A DNA stretch of 30,021 bases from Bradyrhizobium sp. CCH5-F6 (GCF_001556045.1 NZ_LSIC01000210.1:1-30021), one strand, 5' to 3'; counted from the first letter of the stretch, positions 7,666 through 16,317 are shown. Notes: generated by a model from the letters alone, not told the origin. Made by a program: numbers and translations.

Positions 7666-8460
7666 ATGATGAACGCGGCGCTGCCAGCGCGGCTTATCCT
7701 GCGGCAATGCTTCGCGCTGGGCGCCGTGCTCGCGCTCTTGCTCGGTGGTGCAGAATTGGCCAATGCTCAAGGATTGGTCAAAGGCGTTCAGGAAGGCGCG
7801 GCGGCCGGGAACAAGGCGGCGGGTCCGGTTGGTGGCGTGCTCGGCGGCGCGATCGGCGGCGTGGTTGGCGTCTTCACCGGCGTGCTCGGCGTCGGCAACA
7901 ACAACGGCGGCAATCAGCCGCCGCCCGCCAAGGAGTCCAGCAAGGACGCCAAGCAGCAAGGCGCAGCCAAGGACAAGGACGCCAAGAGCGCCAAGCCGGG
8001 CAAGAGCGCCAAAGCCACCAAAGAGGCGAAGAACGCGCCGCAGGACAAGGGTAATAAGGACAACAAGGACGTCACGGTTCTCACCCAGACCGGCGCGCCG
8101 CAGCTGACCGCCGAGCAGATCGTCGCCAACAGCGATTCCTACATCGAGCGGATCAAGACGCAACTGAACCTCACGCCGGAACAGGAGAAACACTGGTACG
8201 GCTTCTCGAGCGCGATGCACTACCTCGGGCATAATGGTGCAGAGCGGCTCAACCTGCGGGTTGCGCGCGCGAAGCGGGACCCGCCGGACGACATCATCGA
8301 GCAGATGCGCAACGAGGCGCAGTTCCTGATTGATCGCGCCGCCGATCAACGCAACGTCGCCGACGCCGCCGAGCCGCTCTATTCGAGCCTGGATGACAAG
8401 CAAAAGCAGGTGTTCATTCAGGAGATGGTGCGCCTGAGCCACGAGCGAGGGCTGGATTGA
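7666..8460 (+). CDS. Exported LTXXQ-motif (CpxP/Spy-like) protein
   Basis: The product (264 residues) has three parts: a signal peptide ending near LANA-QG (residue 34), a glycine-rich then Lys/Ala/Asp-rich low-complexity linker (residues 38-135), and a helical C-terminal domain (140-264). That domain carries LTPEQEKHW (169-177) and a second related turn, LDDKQKQVF (242-250), the L-x-x-x-Q pattern of the LTXXQ family. Family members such as CpxP and Spy are periplasmic chaperones or stress sensors; this one is only distantly similar. GGAG at 7656-7659 stands 6 bases before ATG 7666, with a second ATG at 7669; upstream in-frame TTG 7648 and ATG 7654 lack such a site. The gene appears monocistronic. 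Confidence 0.78.
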   Translation: MMNAALPARLILRQCFALGAVLALLLGGAELANAQGLVKGVQEGAAAGNKAAGPVGGVLGGAIGGVVGVFTGVLGVGNNNGGNQPPPAKESSKDAKQQGAAKDKDAKSAKPGKSAKATKEAKNAPQDKGNKDNKDVTVLTQTGAPQLTAEQIVANSDSYIERIKTQLNLTPEQEKHWYGFSSAMHYLGHNGAERLNLRVARAKRDPPDDIIEQMRNEAQFLIDRAADQRNVADAAEPLYSSLDDKQKQVFIQEMVRLSHERGLD

Positions 8461-8474
8461 TCTCAAATGAATCC

Positions 8475-8500
8475 GACCGGGCATGCGCGCATGAGCGGTC
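8475..8500 (+). terminator. Hairpin after the LTXXQ gene
   Basis: GACCG (8475-8479) and CGGTC (8496-8500) enclose the self-complementary CATGCGCGCATG, giving a long GC-rich hairpin 14 bp after the stop. No U-run follows, so it is only a possible terminator. Confidence 0.3.
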
Positions 8501-8573
8501 AGGGCCACGAATTCGTGTATCCACTCCGCAATTCGGCTATGGTTAGCTTCGCGACGCTGACTGCGGGGTTGAT

Positions 8574-8951
8574 ATGGCGGACGGACTCTCCGTTTTCCTG
8601 GTCGAAGACGAGGCCTTGATCCGGATGATGATGGCGGACATGGTGCAGGAACTCGGCCACCATGTCGTCGCGGAAGCGGACAATGTCCGCGACGCCAGCG
8701 CCTTCGCTATGACCGCGCACTACGATCTGGCCATCCTCGACATCAATCTGATGGGCGTTTACGTCGATCCCGTCGCCGACCTGATCGAACGTCGTGGAAA
8801 GCCGTTTCTGTTCGCGACGGGCTATGGTCCGGAGCTGCTGCCGTCCTTGCTTCGGCGCCGGCCCATCCTGCGCAAGCCGATCGCCATGGATCAGCTCAAG
8901 ACGATGATCGATTCGATGTTTCCCAAGTCGTCAGCCACAATTCCAAGCTGA
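8574..8951 (+). CDS. Single-domain response regulator (CheY-like receiver)
   Basis: The 125-residue product is a bare receiver domain of a two-component system. The acidic pocket is E11-D12, the phosphoacceptor is D56 in AILDINL, the switch threonine is T82 in FATGYG, and the conserved lysine is K101 in LRKPI. No DNA-binding or enzymatic output domain follows, so it must act by protein contact or as a phosphate sink in a phosphorelay. The form GKPFLFATGYG is common in small receivers of Hyphomicrobiales. No histidine kinase gene lies in the window. GGGG lies 5 bases before the ATG. The gene is flanked by unrelated genes. Confidence 0.9.
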   Translation: MADGLSVFLVEDEALIRMMMADMVQELGHHVVAEADNVRDASAFAMTAHYDLAILDINLMGVYVDPVADLIERRGKPFLFATGYGPELLPSLLRRRPILRKPIAMDQLKTMIDSMFPKSSATIPS

Positions 8952-8984
8952 TCGATCATGCCGGGCGCAAGGCCGGGGCGTGGT

Positions 8985-9197
8985 TCAACCGGCTGAGCTG
9001 CGGCCGTTCCTCAGCACCGTCGCAATGGTGTGGGCCGTCATGGCCGCGCGATCGGAGGCGCGCTGGGCCGCCAGCCGGTCCCGCGCCTTCTCCTCGATCA
9101 AGAGCTCGATCAAGGCAAGCCGCTTGTCTTCGCTATCCGCTTCCCTCAGGAGCCGGTGATAGCGGTGATAGTCGAAACCCAGATCCTGCTTACGCAT
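8985..9197 (-). CDS. Small charged helical hypothetical protein
   Basis: The 70-residue product starts MRKQDLGFDYHRYHRLLREA and is rich in Arg, Glu, Ala and Leu, consistent with two or more helices (ALIELLIEEKARDRLAAQRA). No signal peptide or membrane segment is seen. ATG 9197 is chosen with GGGGGCG just upstream; a TTG 15 bases earlier is the alternative. Short proteins of this type are frequent in Bradyrhizobium genomes (from memory), but I cannot name a family or function. It shares orientation with glk, 160 bp downstream of it. Confidence 0.6.
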   Translation of the reverse strand: MRKQDLGFDYHRYHRLLREADSEDKRLALIELLIEEKARDRLAAQRASDRAAMTAHTIATVLRNGRSSAG

Positions 9198-9357
9198 GTC
9201 ACGCCCCCGCAACTACGCCACACAGGGCGGGATTGTTTCGTATCGGAAACGCGCAGGCAAGCACGATCCTGCGTGGAACTGCGTCCGGGTTACAATCAGT
9301 TGTTAATTACTGGAACCTGTGAGACGGGGGACGCAACATCCCTCAGCTCGCAATCCC

Positions 9358-10329
9358 TCAGATCGCATTGTGCTCGGCAAACATCGTCAGGCCGACGAAG
9401 CTCGCATCAGGCTTGATGACGAGCCGGGTCGGGATGTTGCGCAGATACTCCTGGAAGCGTCCCTTCGCTTCAAAGCGTGCCCGGAACGCCGAGTTTGCGA
9501 GGAACTCGCGAAAGCGGGGCACGATTCCGCCCGCGACATAGACTCCGCCGCGGGCGCCGAAGGTCACCGCGAGATTTCCGGCGACCGAGCCGAGGATGGC
9601 GCAAAACATCTCCAGCGTCGCGCGGCTAACGGGACAACTGCCCTCCAGCGCGGCCTTGGTGATGGCGGCAGCATCGCGATGCGGCACCTGAGTGCCATCG
9701 ATCTCGGCCAACGCTTCGTAGAGGTTCTGCAGCCCGGAACCCGAGAGTGCGCCTCGCTCGATCGAGACATGGCCGAGGCGCCGGCGCAAGCAGGCGATCA
9801 CGCGTTCTTCCCGCTCGTTTTCCGCCGGCAGGGTCGCGTGTCCAGCCTCGGTGACGACGGCCAGCCGCGAACCATGGCGTTCGACCAGGCAGGAGACACC
9901 AAAACCGGTGCCGGGACCGACGACCAGCAACGGTTCTCCGGGCAAGCCACCGCCTCCGCCGAGCGGAATCAGGTCGGCTGGCTGCAAGGCGGGCAGGGAC
10001 CAGGCCACCACTTCAAAGTCGTTCAGCACATGGACGCTGTCGAAGCCGAGCGCGGGCTGTAACTCGTTGCCGTCGATGACCCAGGGACTGTTGGTCATGA
10101 CGCAGCGGTTGTTGGTGACAGGACCCGCCACGGCCAGCACCGCTCTTTCGGGCTGCTCGCCGCCCGACCGGCGCGCCAGGACGTCCGCGATGGCTTCGCG
10201 GACGGTCGGGAAGTCAGCGACCTTCACATAATCGATCGGTCCGGTCTGACCGCTCCGGCTCAGCGCGAAGCGCGCATTGGTGCCGCCGATGTCGGCGAGA
10301 AGAATTTGTCCTGCCTTGCCGATGCCCAT
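9358..10329 (-). CDS. glk: Glucokinase
   Basis: The 323-residue product is an ATP-dependent glucokinase of the bacterial Glk (ROK-unrelated, E. coli type) family, converting glucose to glucose 6-phosphate in the cytoplasm. The phosphate-binding motif ADIGGTNARFAL is at residues 12-23. The catalytic aspartate is D104 in VLNDFE, and the sugar-contacting EAGH motif is at 161-164. The second phosphate motif is LLVVGPGTGFGVSCL (134-148), and a C-terminal GGVYVAGGIVP glycine motif is also present. Length matches the family. The gene faces away from pncA across a 268-bp gap. It could feed the Entner-Doudoroff pathway and may serve sugars taken up by the ABC system encoded upstream, but no physical link exists. 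Confidence 0.95.
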   Translation of the reverse strand: MGIGKAGQILLADIGGTNARFALSRSGQTGPIDYVKVADFPTVREAIADVLARRSGGEQPERAVLAVAGPVTNNRCVMTNSPWVIDGNELQPALGFDSVHVLNDFEVVAWSLPALQPADLIPLGGGGGLPGEPLLVVGPGTGFGVSCLVERHGSRLAVVTEAGHATLPAENEREERVIACLRRRLGHVSIERGALSGSGLQNLYEALAEIDGTQVPHRDAAAITKAALEGSCPVSRATLEMFCAILGSVAGNLAVTFGARGGVYVAGGIVPRFREFLANSAFRARFEAKGRFQEYLRNIPTRLVIKPDASFVGLTMFAEHNAI

Positions 10330-10597
10330 GGCCCCTGCGGCTTCCGCGGCCTTGCCAGCCCTCGGGAACCTTCGCCTCCGTTCCTGATCCGATCCGCAAG
10401 CGCGGACGGACTGAGAATCCTCGCTTGGTTGTTCCTAGTCAACACGGACAAGGCCAAAGCGTTGCATTCCGGAACGACCCCTGGCGGTCAGCGCGGTATC
10501 GCCGCATGCGGTCGGTGGTTGCGAAGCCGCGCCGGAAGATCGACATTGGAGGGAGCGGCCGGCGCTTGACGCCAGCCGGATCGAATGGGGACTTGCG

Positions 10598-11224
10598 ATG
10601 AAGATTTCCGACCGGGACGTGCTGCTGGTGATCGACGTGCAGAACGACTTCTGTACCGGCGGGGCACTCGCCGTTCCCGGTGGCGAGAAGGTGGTCCCCG
10701 CCATCAACCGGATCGCCCAAAAATTCGCGAATGTGGTGCTGACCCAGGACTGGCATCCGAGCGACCACGTCTCGTTCGCGCCGAACCATGCGGGCAAGCA
10801 GCCGTTCCAGACCATCGAGCTCGACTACGGCAGGCAGGTGCTATGGCCGACGCATTGCGTGCAAGGCACGGCGGGCGCTGAATTTCATCGCGATCTCGAC
10901 GTGACGCGGGCGAACCTCGTGGTGCGCAAGGGCTTTCGCCGTGGCATCGATTCCTACTCGGCGCTGTTCGAGAACGACCATCGGACGCCGACCGGACTGC
11001 TCGGCTATTTGCGCGAACGCGAGCTGAAGACTGTCTTTCTCGTCGGTCTCGCGCTCGACTTCTGCGTCCGTTTCTCGGCGGAGGACGCGCGCAAGGCGGG
11101 GTTGGAGGTGGCCGTCGTCGAGGATGCCTGCCGCGGCATCGATCTCGACGGCTCGGTCGCCGCGACCCATCAGAGTTTTCGGGACCTCGGCATCGCCGTC
11201 GTGAGCCTCGAGGCGTTCCTGTGA
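10598..11224 (+). CDS. pncA: Nicotinamidase
   Basis: The 208-residue product is a cysteine hydrolase of the isochorismatase fold that deamidates nicotinamide to nicotinic acid, the entry step of NAD salvage. The catalytic triad is D13 (VIDVQNDF), K111 (VRKGF) and C156 (LDFCV). The metal-binding residues D51, H53 and H57 lie in TQDWHPSDHVSF. The segment PTHCVQGTAGAEFH is family-typical. GGGGA lies about 7 bases before the ATG. The PhaC-like hydrolase gene begins 16 bases after the stop and nadE follows it, so two NAD-salvage enzymes sit in one cluster. The intermediate enzymes PncB and NadD are not in this window. Confidence 0.95.
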   Translation: MKISDRDVLLVIDVQNDFCTGGALAVPGGEKVVPAINRIAQKFANVVLTQDWHPSDHVSFAPNHAGKQPFQTIELDYGRQVLWPTHCVQGTAGAEFHRDLDVTRANLVVRKGFRRGIDSYSALFENDHRTPTGLLGYLRERELKTVFLVGLALDFCVRFSAEDARKAGLEVAVVEDACRGIDLDGSVAATHQSFRDLGIAVVSLEAFL

Positions 11225-11240
11225 TGATATCGAGATAGCC

Positions 11241-12356
11241 ATGGTGGAAAAGACCGCCCAACAGCCGCGCGGCCCCGGGTATGCCCCTGATGATCCGCGG
11301 CTGTGGCCGTTCGCAGCCGCGCAGCTTGCCATGGATGCCTGTTTTTGGTGGCTGGAGCGGGCACCGGCGGAGCAGGTTGACAGCAGCCTGCCATGGACGA
11401 CACCCAACAGCGTTGCGCTGGAGCTCGCGACAATGCAGCTGCGCGATTGCTCGCGGACCCGGTCCGGCCAGCCGGCGCTGGTCTGCGCCCCCTATGCGCT
11501 GCATCGGGCCTTGATCGCCGATTTCGCGCCGGGACACAGCGTGGTGCAATCCCTGCAACAGGGCGGTATCGACCGGGTCTATCTCACCGACTGGCGGTCG
11601 GCCACCCCGAGCATGCGCTATCTCTCCATCGACGACTATCTCGGCGATCTCAACGTCGCCATCGACGAGATCGGCGCGCCGGTCGATCTCGTCGGCCTTT
11701 GCCAGGGCGGATGGCTGTCGCTGCTCTACGCGGCGCGCTTTCCAGCCAAGGTGCGGCGGCTGGTCCTGGTCGGCGCTCCCGTGGACCTGTCGATCGAGTC
11801 CTCGCTATCGCGGCTCACCCGCAACGCGCCCGAGCTGGTCTACGACCAGCTGGTGGCGCGTGGGGGCGGCAACGTCAGCGGCGACGAGATGCTGCGCTTG
11901 TGGTCAAAAGCCCCAAGCCGCGAAGATATCGTGGCGGCGTTGCAGAGGGATCTCTCGGACGAGGAGGGCGCGACGCTTCTCGCGCGCTTCGATCGCTGGA
12001 ATACGGAGACGCTCGATCTTCCGGGCACGTACTATCTCGAGATCGTCAACCGGATCTTCCGGGAGAACCGGATTGCCGGCGGCACATTCGTCGCGCTCGG
12101 CCGCGCCATTGACCTGAGGAACGTCAAGATCCCGGTCTTCCTGCTGGCCGGGCTCGACGACGATGTCGTGCCGGCTGCGCAGGCGCTCGCCACCGCCGGA
12201 CTCCTCGGCACGCCGCCGGCCTTCATCGCTGCGGCTTCCGAGCCGAGCAATCATCTCGGCCTGTTCATGGGCGCGCGCACCCACGCGCATGCATGGCCCC
12301 GGATCGCCGAGTGGCTGCGCGACGATCTGTCGGGCGTTCTGGCCCGCAGCGCCTGA
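11241..12356 (+). CDS. PhaC-like alpha/beta hydrolase
   Basis: The 371-residue product resembles polyhydroxyalkanoate synthases of the alpha/beta-hydrolase fold. The nucleophile elbow is VGLCQGGW with Cys154, as in PhaC, rather than serine. Other PhaC-like features are YLTDWRSA (115-122), DRWNTETLDLPGTYYLEIVN (251-270), an acid near D306-D308 (GLDDDVV) and a histidine at 338 (SNHLG). The length is near class III PhaC, but PhaC's SGHIAG motif is replaced by SNHLGLF, and no phaE, phaR or phasin gene is nearby. It could be a short-chain PHA synthase, a depolymerase-like hydrolase or an unrelated acyltransferase. It sits between pncA (16-base gap) and nadE (139-base gap) on the same strand. Confidence 0.75.
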   Translation: MVEKTAQQPRGPGYAPDDPRLWPFAAAQLAMDACFWWLERAPAEQVDSSLPWTTPNSVALELATMQLRDCSRTRSGQPALVCAPYALHRALIADFAPGHSVVQSLQQGGIDRVYLTDWRSATPSMRYLSIDDYLGDLNVAIDEIGAPVDLVGLCQGGWLSLLYAARFPAKVRRLVLVGAPVDLSIESSLSRLTRNAPELVYDQLVARGGGNVSGDEMLRLWSKAPSREDIVAALQRDLSDEEGATLLARFDRWNTETLDLPGTYYLEIVNRIFRENRIAGGTFVALGRAIDLRNVKIPVFLLAGLDDDVVPAAQALATAGLLGTPPAFIAAASEPSNHLGLFMGARTHAHAWPRIAEWLRDDLSGVLARSA

Positions 12357-12495
12357 GCTCGCCAACAGGGCAGGCGCCCCTGCAAATCCGTTATGCATGA
12401 CGGCGGATGGCTCGCACGGGACCCGGTCAATGGGCTACATAAGGGGGCGGAGCTGAGGGCTTCGGCAGCGAAGAGAGCTAAGGGTACTGCGCTCG

Positions 12496-14529
12496 ATGAC
12501 TTTCCACTCGATTTACGCCCACGGATTTGCGCGCGTGGCCGCCTGCGTCACCACCTCCCATGTTGCCGATCCCTCGGCCAACGCCAAGGCCGTCCTGGCG
12601 GCGGCCGATGCCTGCCACGAGCAGTCGGTGGCCGTCGCCGTGTTCCCCGAGCTGTGCCTGTCCGGCTATGCGATCGAAGATCTGGTCAAGCAGGATCCGC
12701 TGCTCGATGCGGTCGAGCGCGGTCTCGCCGCGATCGTCGAGGCCTCCGCGGAGCTGATGACTGTCCTGATCGTCGGAGCGCCGCTGCGTTTTGGCCATCG
12801 CATCTACAATTGTGCGGTCGTCATTCATCGCGGCAACGTCCTCGGCGTGGTGCCGAAATCTTATCTGCCGACCTATCGCGAGTTCTATGAGGGGCGCCAT
12901 TTCGCATCCGGCGCCGCCATCACCGGCGAGACGATCGCCTTCGGCGGCCTGCACGCCCCGTTCGGCGTCGATCTGTTGTTCGCGGCCGAGGACGTCCCGG
13001 GCCTCACCATCGGCGTCGAGATCTGCGAGGACATGTGGATTCCGGTGACGCCGGCCTCGGAGCTGGCGCTCGCAGGCGCCAGCGTGCTGATCAATCTTTC
13101 GGGGAGCCCGATCACGATCGGCCGTGCGCGCTCGCGCGCGCTGCTGTGCCAATCGACGTCGGCGCGCTGCCTCGCGGCTTATGTCTATTCCGCCGCCGGG
13201 GCAGGGGAATCGACCACGGATCTCGCCTGGGACGGCCAGACCTCGATCTACGAGAACGGCGTGCTGCTGGCGGAAGGCGAGCGGTTTCGCCAGGGCGGCC
13301 AGATCACGCTGGCCGATGTCGATCTCGACCTGCTCAGGCAGGAACGCGCGTTGATGGGGACGTTCGACGACAACCGCCGGCAGCGCGAGGGCTTCTACCG
13401 AAGGATCACCTTTGCTTTGAAGCCGCCGGCCGCCGACATCGGATTCCTGCGCAAGATCGAGCGATTTCCCTTCGTGCCGAGCGACGAGAGCCTGCTCGAG
13501 CAGGATTGCTACGAGGCCTACAACATCCAGGTCGCCGGCCTCGTACAGCGCATGCGCGCGACCGGCACCAAGCGCGTCGTGATCGGCGTCTCCGGCGGCC
13601 TCGATTCCACGCACGCGCTGATCGTCGCGGCCAAGGCGGTCGACCTGCTCGGCCTGCCGCGCGAGAACATCCTTGCCTACACCATGCCCGGCTTTGCCAC
13701 CGGCAGCGAAAGCAAGACCCACGCGCTGGCACTGATGCAGGCGTTGCGCACGAGCTGGCAGGAACTCGACATTCGTACCACCGCAACGCAGATGCTGAAG
13801 GACATCGGCCATCCCTTCGGCAAGGGCGAGAAGGTCTACGACGTCACCTTCGAGAACGTTCAGGCCGGCCTGCGCACGGACTACCTGTTCCGGCTCGCCA
13901 ATCATCACGGCGGCATCGTCATCGGCACGGGAGATCTCTCAGAGCTCGCACTCGGCTGGTGCACCTATGGTGTCGGCGACCAGATGGCGCATTACAACGT
14001 CAATTCCGGCGTGCCGAAGACGCTGATCCAGCATCTGATCCGCTGGGTGATCGCATCCAGGCAGTTCAGCGACGACGTCAACCGGACGCTTGGCTCGATC
14101 CTGACGGCGGAAATCTCCCCCGAGCTGGTGCCGGTGCAGCCGGGCGAGAAGCCGCAGAGCACCGAAGCGTCCGTCGGGCCTTACGAGCTGCAGGATTTCA
14201 ACCTGTTCTACACGCTGCGCTTCGGCATGCGGCCGTCCAAGATCGCGTTCATGGCGCTTCATGCGTGGAAGGACGCCGCCAGAGGCGAATGGCCGCCGGC
14301 GTTCCCGAACGACCGGCGCAAGGCCTATGATCTGCCGGAGATCCGGCGCTGGCTCGAGGTGTTTCTGCGCCGCTTCTTCGCCTTCAGCCAGTTCAAGCGC
14401 TCGGCCATGCCGAATGGGCCGAAGGTCTCGGCCGGCGGCTCGCTGTCGCCGCGCGGCGATTGGCGTGCGCCGTCTGACTCGAGCGCGGCCGCCTGGCTCG
14501 AGGATCTCGAACGGAACGTGCCGAACTGA
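12496..14529 (+). CDS. nadE: Glutamine-dependent NAD+ synthetase
   Basis: The 677-residue product fuses a nitrilase-fold glutaminase to an NAD synthetase. It makes NAD from deamido-NAD and ATP, using ammonia released from glutamine. The glutaminase triad is E52 (FPELCLSGY), K121 (VPKSYLPTYREF) and C177 (VEICEDMW). The synthetase ATP-pyrophosphatase loop SGGLDST is at 366-372, followed by NVQAGLRTDYLF and GTGDLSELALGWCTYG. Length and layout match the long form found in mycobacteria and alphaproteobacteria, which channels ammonia internally. It shares strand and biochemical theme with pncA upstream. The GrlR-like gene begins 33 bases after its stop and may be co-transcribed. Confidence 0.97.
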   Translation: MTFHSIYAHGFARVAACVTTSHVADPSANAKAVLAAADACHEQSVAVAVFPELCLSGYAIEDLVKQDPLLDAVERGLAAIVEASAELMTVLIVGAPLRFGHRIYNCAVVIHRGNVLGVVPKSYLPTYREFYEGRHFASGAAITGETIAFGGLHAPFGVDLLFAAEDVPGLTIGVEICEDMWIPVTPASELALAGASVLINLSGSPITIGRARSRALLCQSTSARCLAAYVYSAAGAGESTTDLAWDGQTSIYENGVLLAEGERFRQGGQITLADVDLDLLRQERALMGTFDDNRRQREGFYRRITFALKPPAADIGFLRKIERFPFVPSDESLLEQDCYEAYNIQVAGLVQRMRATGTKRVVIGVSGGLDSTHALIVAAKAVDLLGLPRENILAYTMPGFATGSESKTHALALMQALRTSWQELDIRTTATQMLKDIGHPFGKGEKVYDVTFENVQAGLRTDYLFRLANHHGGIVIGTGDLSELALGWCTYGVGDQMAHYNVNSGVPKTLIQHLIRWVIASRQFSDDVNRTLGSILTAEISPELVPVQPGEKPQSTEASVGPYELQDFNLFYTLRFGMRPSKIAFMALHAWKDAARGEWPPAFPNDRRKAYDLPEIRRWLEVFLRRFFAFSQFKRSAMPNGPKVSAGGSLSPRGDWRAPSDSSAAAWLEDLERNVPN

Positions 14530-14562
14530 TCGGGCAACCGATCGACATGAGGAGTTGATCCG

Positions 14563-14946
14563 ATGTCGGCTGAGGATGGTGCAGAAGCGGGCGACGAGGC
14601 CGAGGTCACCAACGGCCTCTACATTTTCGACATCGAAATGCGCGACGGCAAGCGCGGGCAGGCGAGGGGTGTCGTCGTGCTCTGCGACGGTCACATCATG
14701 GGCGGCGACAGCTATTTCTACTACACCGGCAGCTACACGTTCCGGAACGGCAAGTGGCGGGGCGACATGACCGTCAATCAGCACAGCGAAGCGGTCGGCA
14801 GGACGCTTGCATTCGGCGGCCGAGAGGTCACCTGCGGCTTCTCCGGCGACTATTTTCCCGGCGGTGCGGAAGTCGAGGGCATGGCTCTGGTCGGCAAGAC
14901 CAGCGTGACGTTCACGGCACGACTGACGCTGAAGAATGCGATGTGA
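14563..14946 (+). CDS. GrlR-like small regulatory protein
   Basis: The 127-residue product resembles the GrlR family: the core NGLYIFDIEMRDG, GVVVLCDGHIMGGDSYFYYTG and SYTFRNGKWRGDMTV follows the family's short beta-barrel pattern, including the GGDS surface turn at residues 47-50. GrlR of attaching-and-effacing enterobacteria binds and silences the activator GrlA, but relatives in rhizobia occur without a type III secretion locus, as here, and their partner is unknown. The first 14 residues are acidic and likely disordered. GAGGAG precedes the ATG. It follows nadE by 33 bases. The family call rests on motif resemblance read by eye. Confidence 0.65.
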   Translation: MSAEDGAEAGDEAEVTNGLYIFDIEMRDGKRGQARGVVVLCDGHIMGGDSYFYYTGSYTFRNGKWRGDMTVNQHSEAVGRTLAFGGREVTCGFSGDYFPGGAEVEGMALVGKTSVTFTARLTLKNAM

Positions 14947-14992
14947 ACGCGATCTGATCTGCTCACTCACTCCACGGCTGCGTTCCTCCTCC

Positions 14993-15017
14993 GGAACCTT
15001 CGCCGCCGCTGAACGTT
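14993..15017 (+). promoter_or_regulatory. EcfG-type general stress promoter
   Basis: GGAAC (14993-14997) and CGTT (15014-15017) are separated by exactly 16 bases, the consensus for the alphaproteobacterial general stress sigma factor EcfG. The predicted transcript would start about 30 bases before the DUF1236 start codon at 15054. I found no other GGAAC-N16/17-CGTT in the intergenic gaps examined in this window. Confidence 0.65.
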
Positions 15018-15053
15018 CGCCTCCGTTGTTGCGAATTTTTGAGGAGAGGGATC

Positions 15054-16292
15054 ATGCGCAAGCACTTGATGTTGTCGACTGCGGCTGTTGGATTGATGCT
15101 TGCGTCCGGCTTGGCCTACGCCCAGGCGCCGGGCGCAGCGAGGGACGAACCCAAACGGGCCGAGGAACCGGCAAGAGGCGCGGTGCCGCAGCGCGGCGGC
15201 GCGGCCCAAAGTGCTCAAGAGCGCGTTCAGGAGCGTGCGCAAGGCGCTCAGGAGAGACTGCAAGGAGCGGGACGCGAGGACAAGGGTAGCGCGGCTAAGC
15301 GCGAGGCCAGCGATGACAAGCGCGAGCCGGCCACTTCTGCCGAGCGCGACCAGCCGAAGGCGAAGGATCAGGCACAGGAGTCTCGCGAGCCTTCGCGTGA
15401 CCGGAACCGCGAGGCGGAGAGCGCCAAACCGGGACGCGACACCGGCAAGAGCAGCGCTGAGACGAAGCAGGACAAGGCCGCGCCGCAGAAATCAGCGGCC
15501 GAATCCGAGAAGTCCAAGACCGGCCCGACTGGCCAGCAGAACGAGCGCAACCAGGCTCAGCCGCCGCGCAATGCCGCCGAGCAACAGCCGCCGGCGCAAC
15601 AGAACAACCGGCCGGCCACCGCAACGGATACGACCAGGACGACTCCGGGCACCAACGCACAGACCGCACCAGCTCAAGCCGGCACGCAGACCAATCAAGC
15701 CAATCAGTCGACGCAAACCAACACGCAGGTCAACCAGCAGGCCCAGGTGACGACTGAGAAGCAGGTGCGGATCTCCGAAACGATCAGCCGCACACGCCTC
15801 GCGCAGCCGGAGCGCAATCTGAACATCTCGATCCGGATCGGCGAGACGATTCCGCCGCGCGTGCGTCTCCACCGGCTGCCGCCCGAGATCGTCTCGATCG
15901 AGCCCGAATATCGGGACTACGAGTATTTCGCAACGGATGACGAGCTGGTCATTGTCGAGCCGCGGACGAATCGCATCGTCAGCCAGGTGCCCCGCGATCC
16001 GTCGCGGGCGCGTGCACAAATGGGCGGCAGCGCCTCGTCGAGCATGGCAGCGGCCGGCGGAACACCTTTAAACTGCCAGATCATGCGGCGTGACGCCTCG
16101 GGCAATGTCGCCCAAGTGGAACCTACGACGGTCGGCTCGACTGCGCGCACCGATTCCTTGAGCGTAACGGTCCAGATGCCCGACGGCAGCTCGTCCGCGC
16201 CGATCGCGCTCGGCGCTCCGGCGGGCAATATCGTGGTCGCGACGCAAGGGCAGGGCGATTGCACGGTGACGATCGAGTCGCAGACGCGCTGA
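15054..16292 (+). CDS. Exported DUF1236 protein with low-complexity linker
   Basis: The 412-residue product begins with a signal peptide ending AYA-QA (residue 23). A long disordered stretch rich in Ala, Glu, Lys, Arg and Gln (25-160), then Gln, Asn and Thr (160-235), leads to a DUF1236-type domain (about 236-318). The key segments there are VRISETISRTRLAQPERN, IGETIPPRVRLHRLP and YFATDDELVIVEPRTNRIVS. A C-terminal extension (337-412) has two cysteines (C341, C403) that could form a disulfide, and I do not recognise it. GAGGAG (15041-15046) lies 7 bases before ATG 15054; an in-frame codon 15 bases earlier is less likely. An EcfG-type promoter just upstream points to general-stress induction. 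DUF1236 function is unknown; an envelope role is inferred. Confidence 0.85.
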   Translation: MRKHLMLSTAAVGLMLASGLAYAQAPGAARDEPKRAEEPARGAVPQRGGAAQSAQERVQERAQGAQERLQGAGREDKGSAAKREASDDKREPATSAERDQPKAKDQAQESREPSRDRNREAESAKPGRDTGKSSAETKQDKAAPQKSAAESEKSKTGPTGQQNERNQAQPPRNAAEQQPPAQQNNRPATATDTTRTTPGTNAQTAPAQAGTQTNQANQSTQTNTQVNQQAQVTTEKQVRISETISRTRLAQPERNLNISIRIGETIPPRVRLHRLPPEIVSIEPEYRDYEYFATDDELVIVEPRTNRIVSQVPRDPSRARAQMGGSASSSMAAAGGTPLNCQIMRRDASGNVAQVEPTTVGSTARTDSLSVTVQMPDGSSSAPIALGAPAGNIVVATQGQGDCTVTIESQTR

Positions 16293-16317
16293 CTGCACGA
16301 CGCTGCAGAAACGACAA

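Noticed and set aside
10366..10383. GGAAC followed by CGTT before pncA, resembling an EcfG promoter.
   Set aside because: The spacer is only 9 bases; EcfG promoters need 16-17.
13035..14330. Plus-strand open frame of 431 codons inside nadE.
   Set aside because: The Arg/Gly/Ala-rich product has no domain, and NadE reads through in the other frame with all catalytic motifs.
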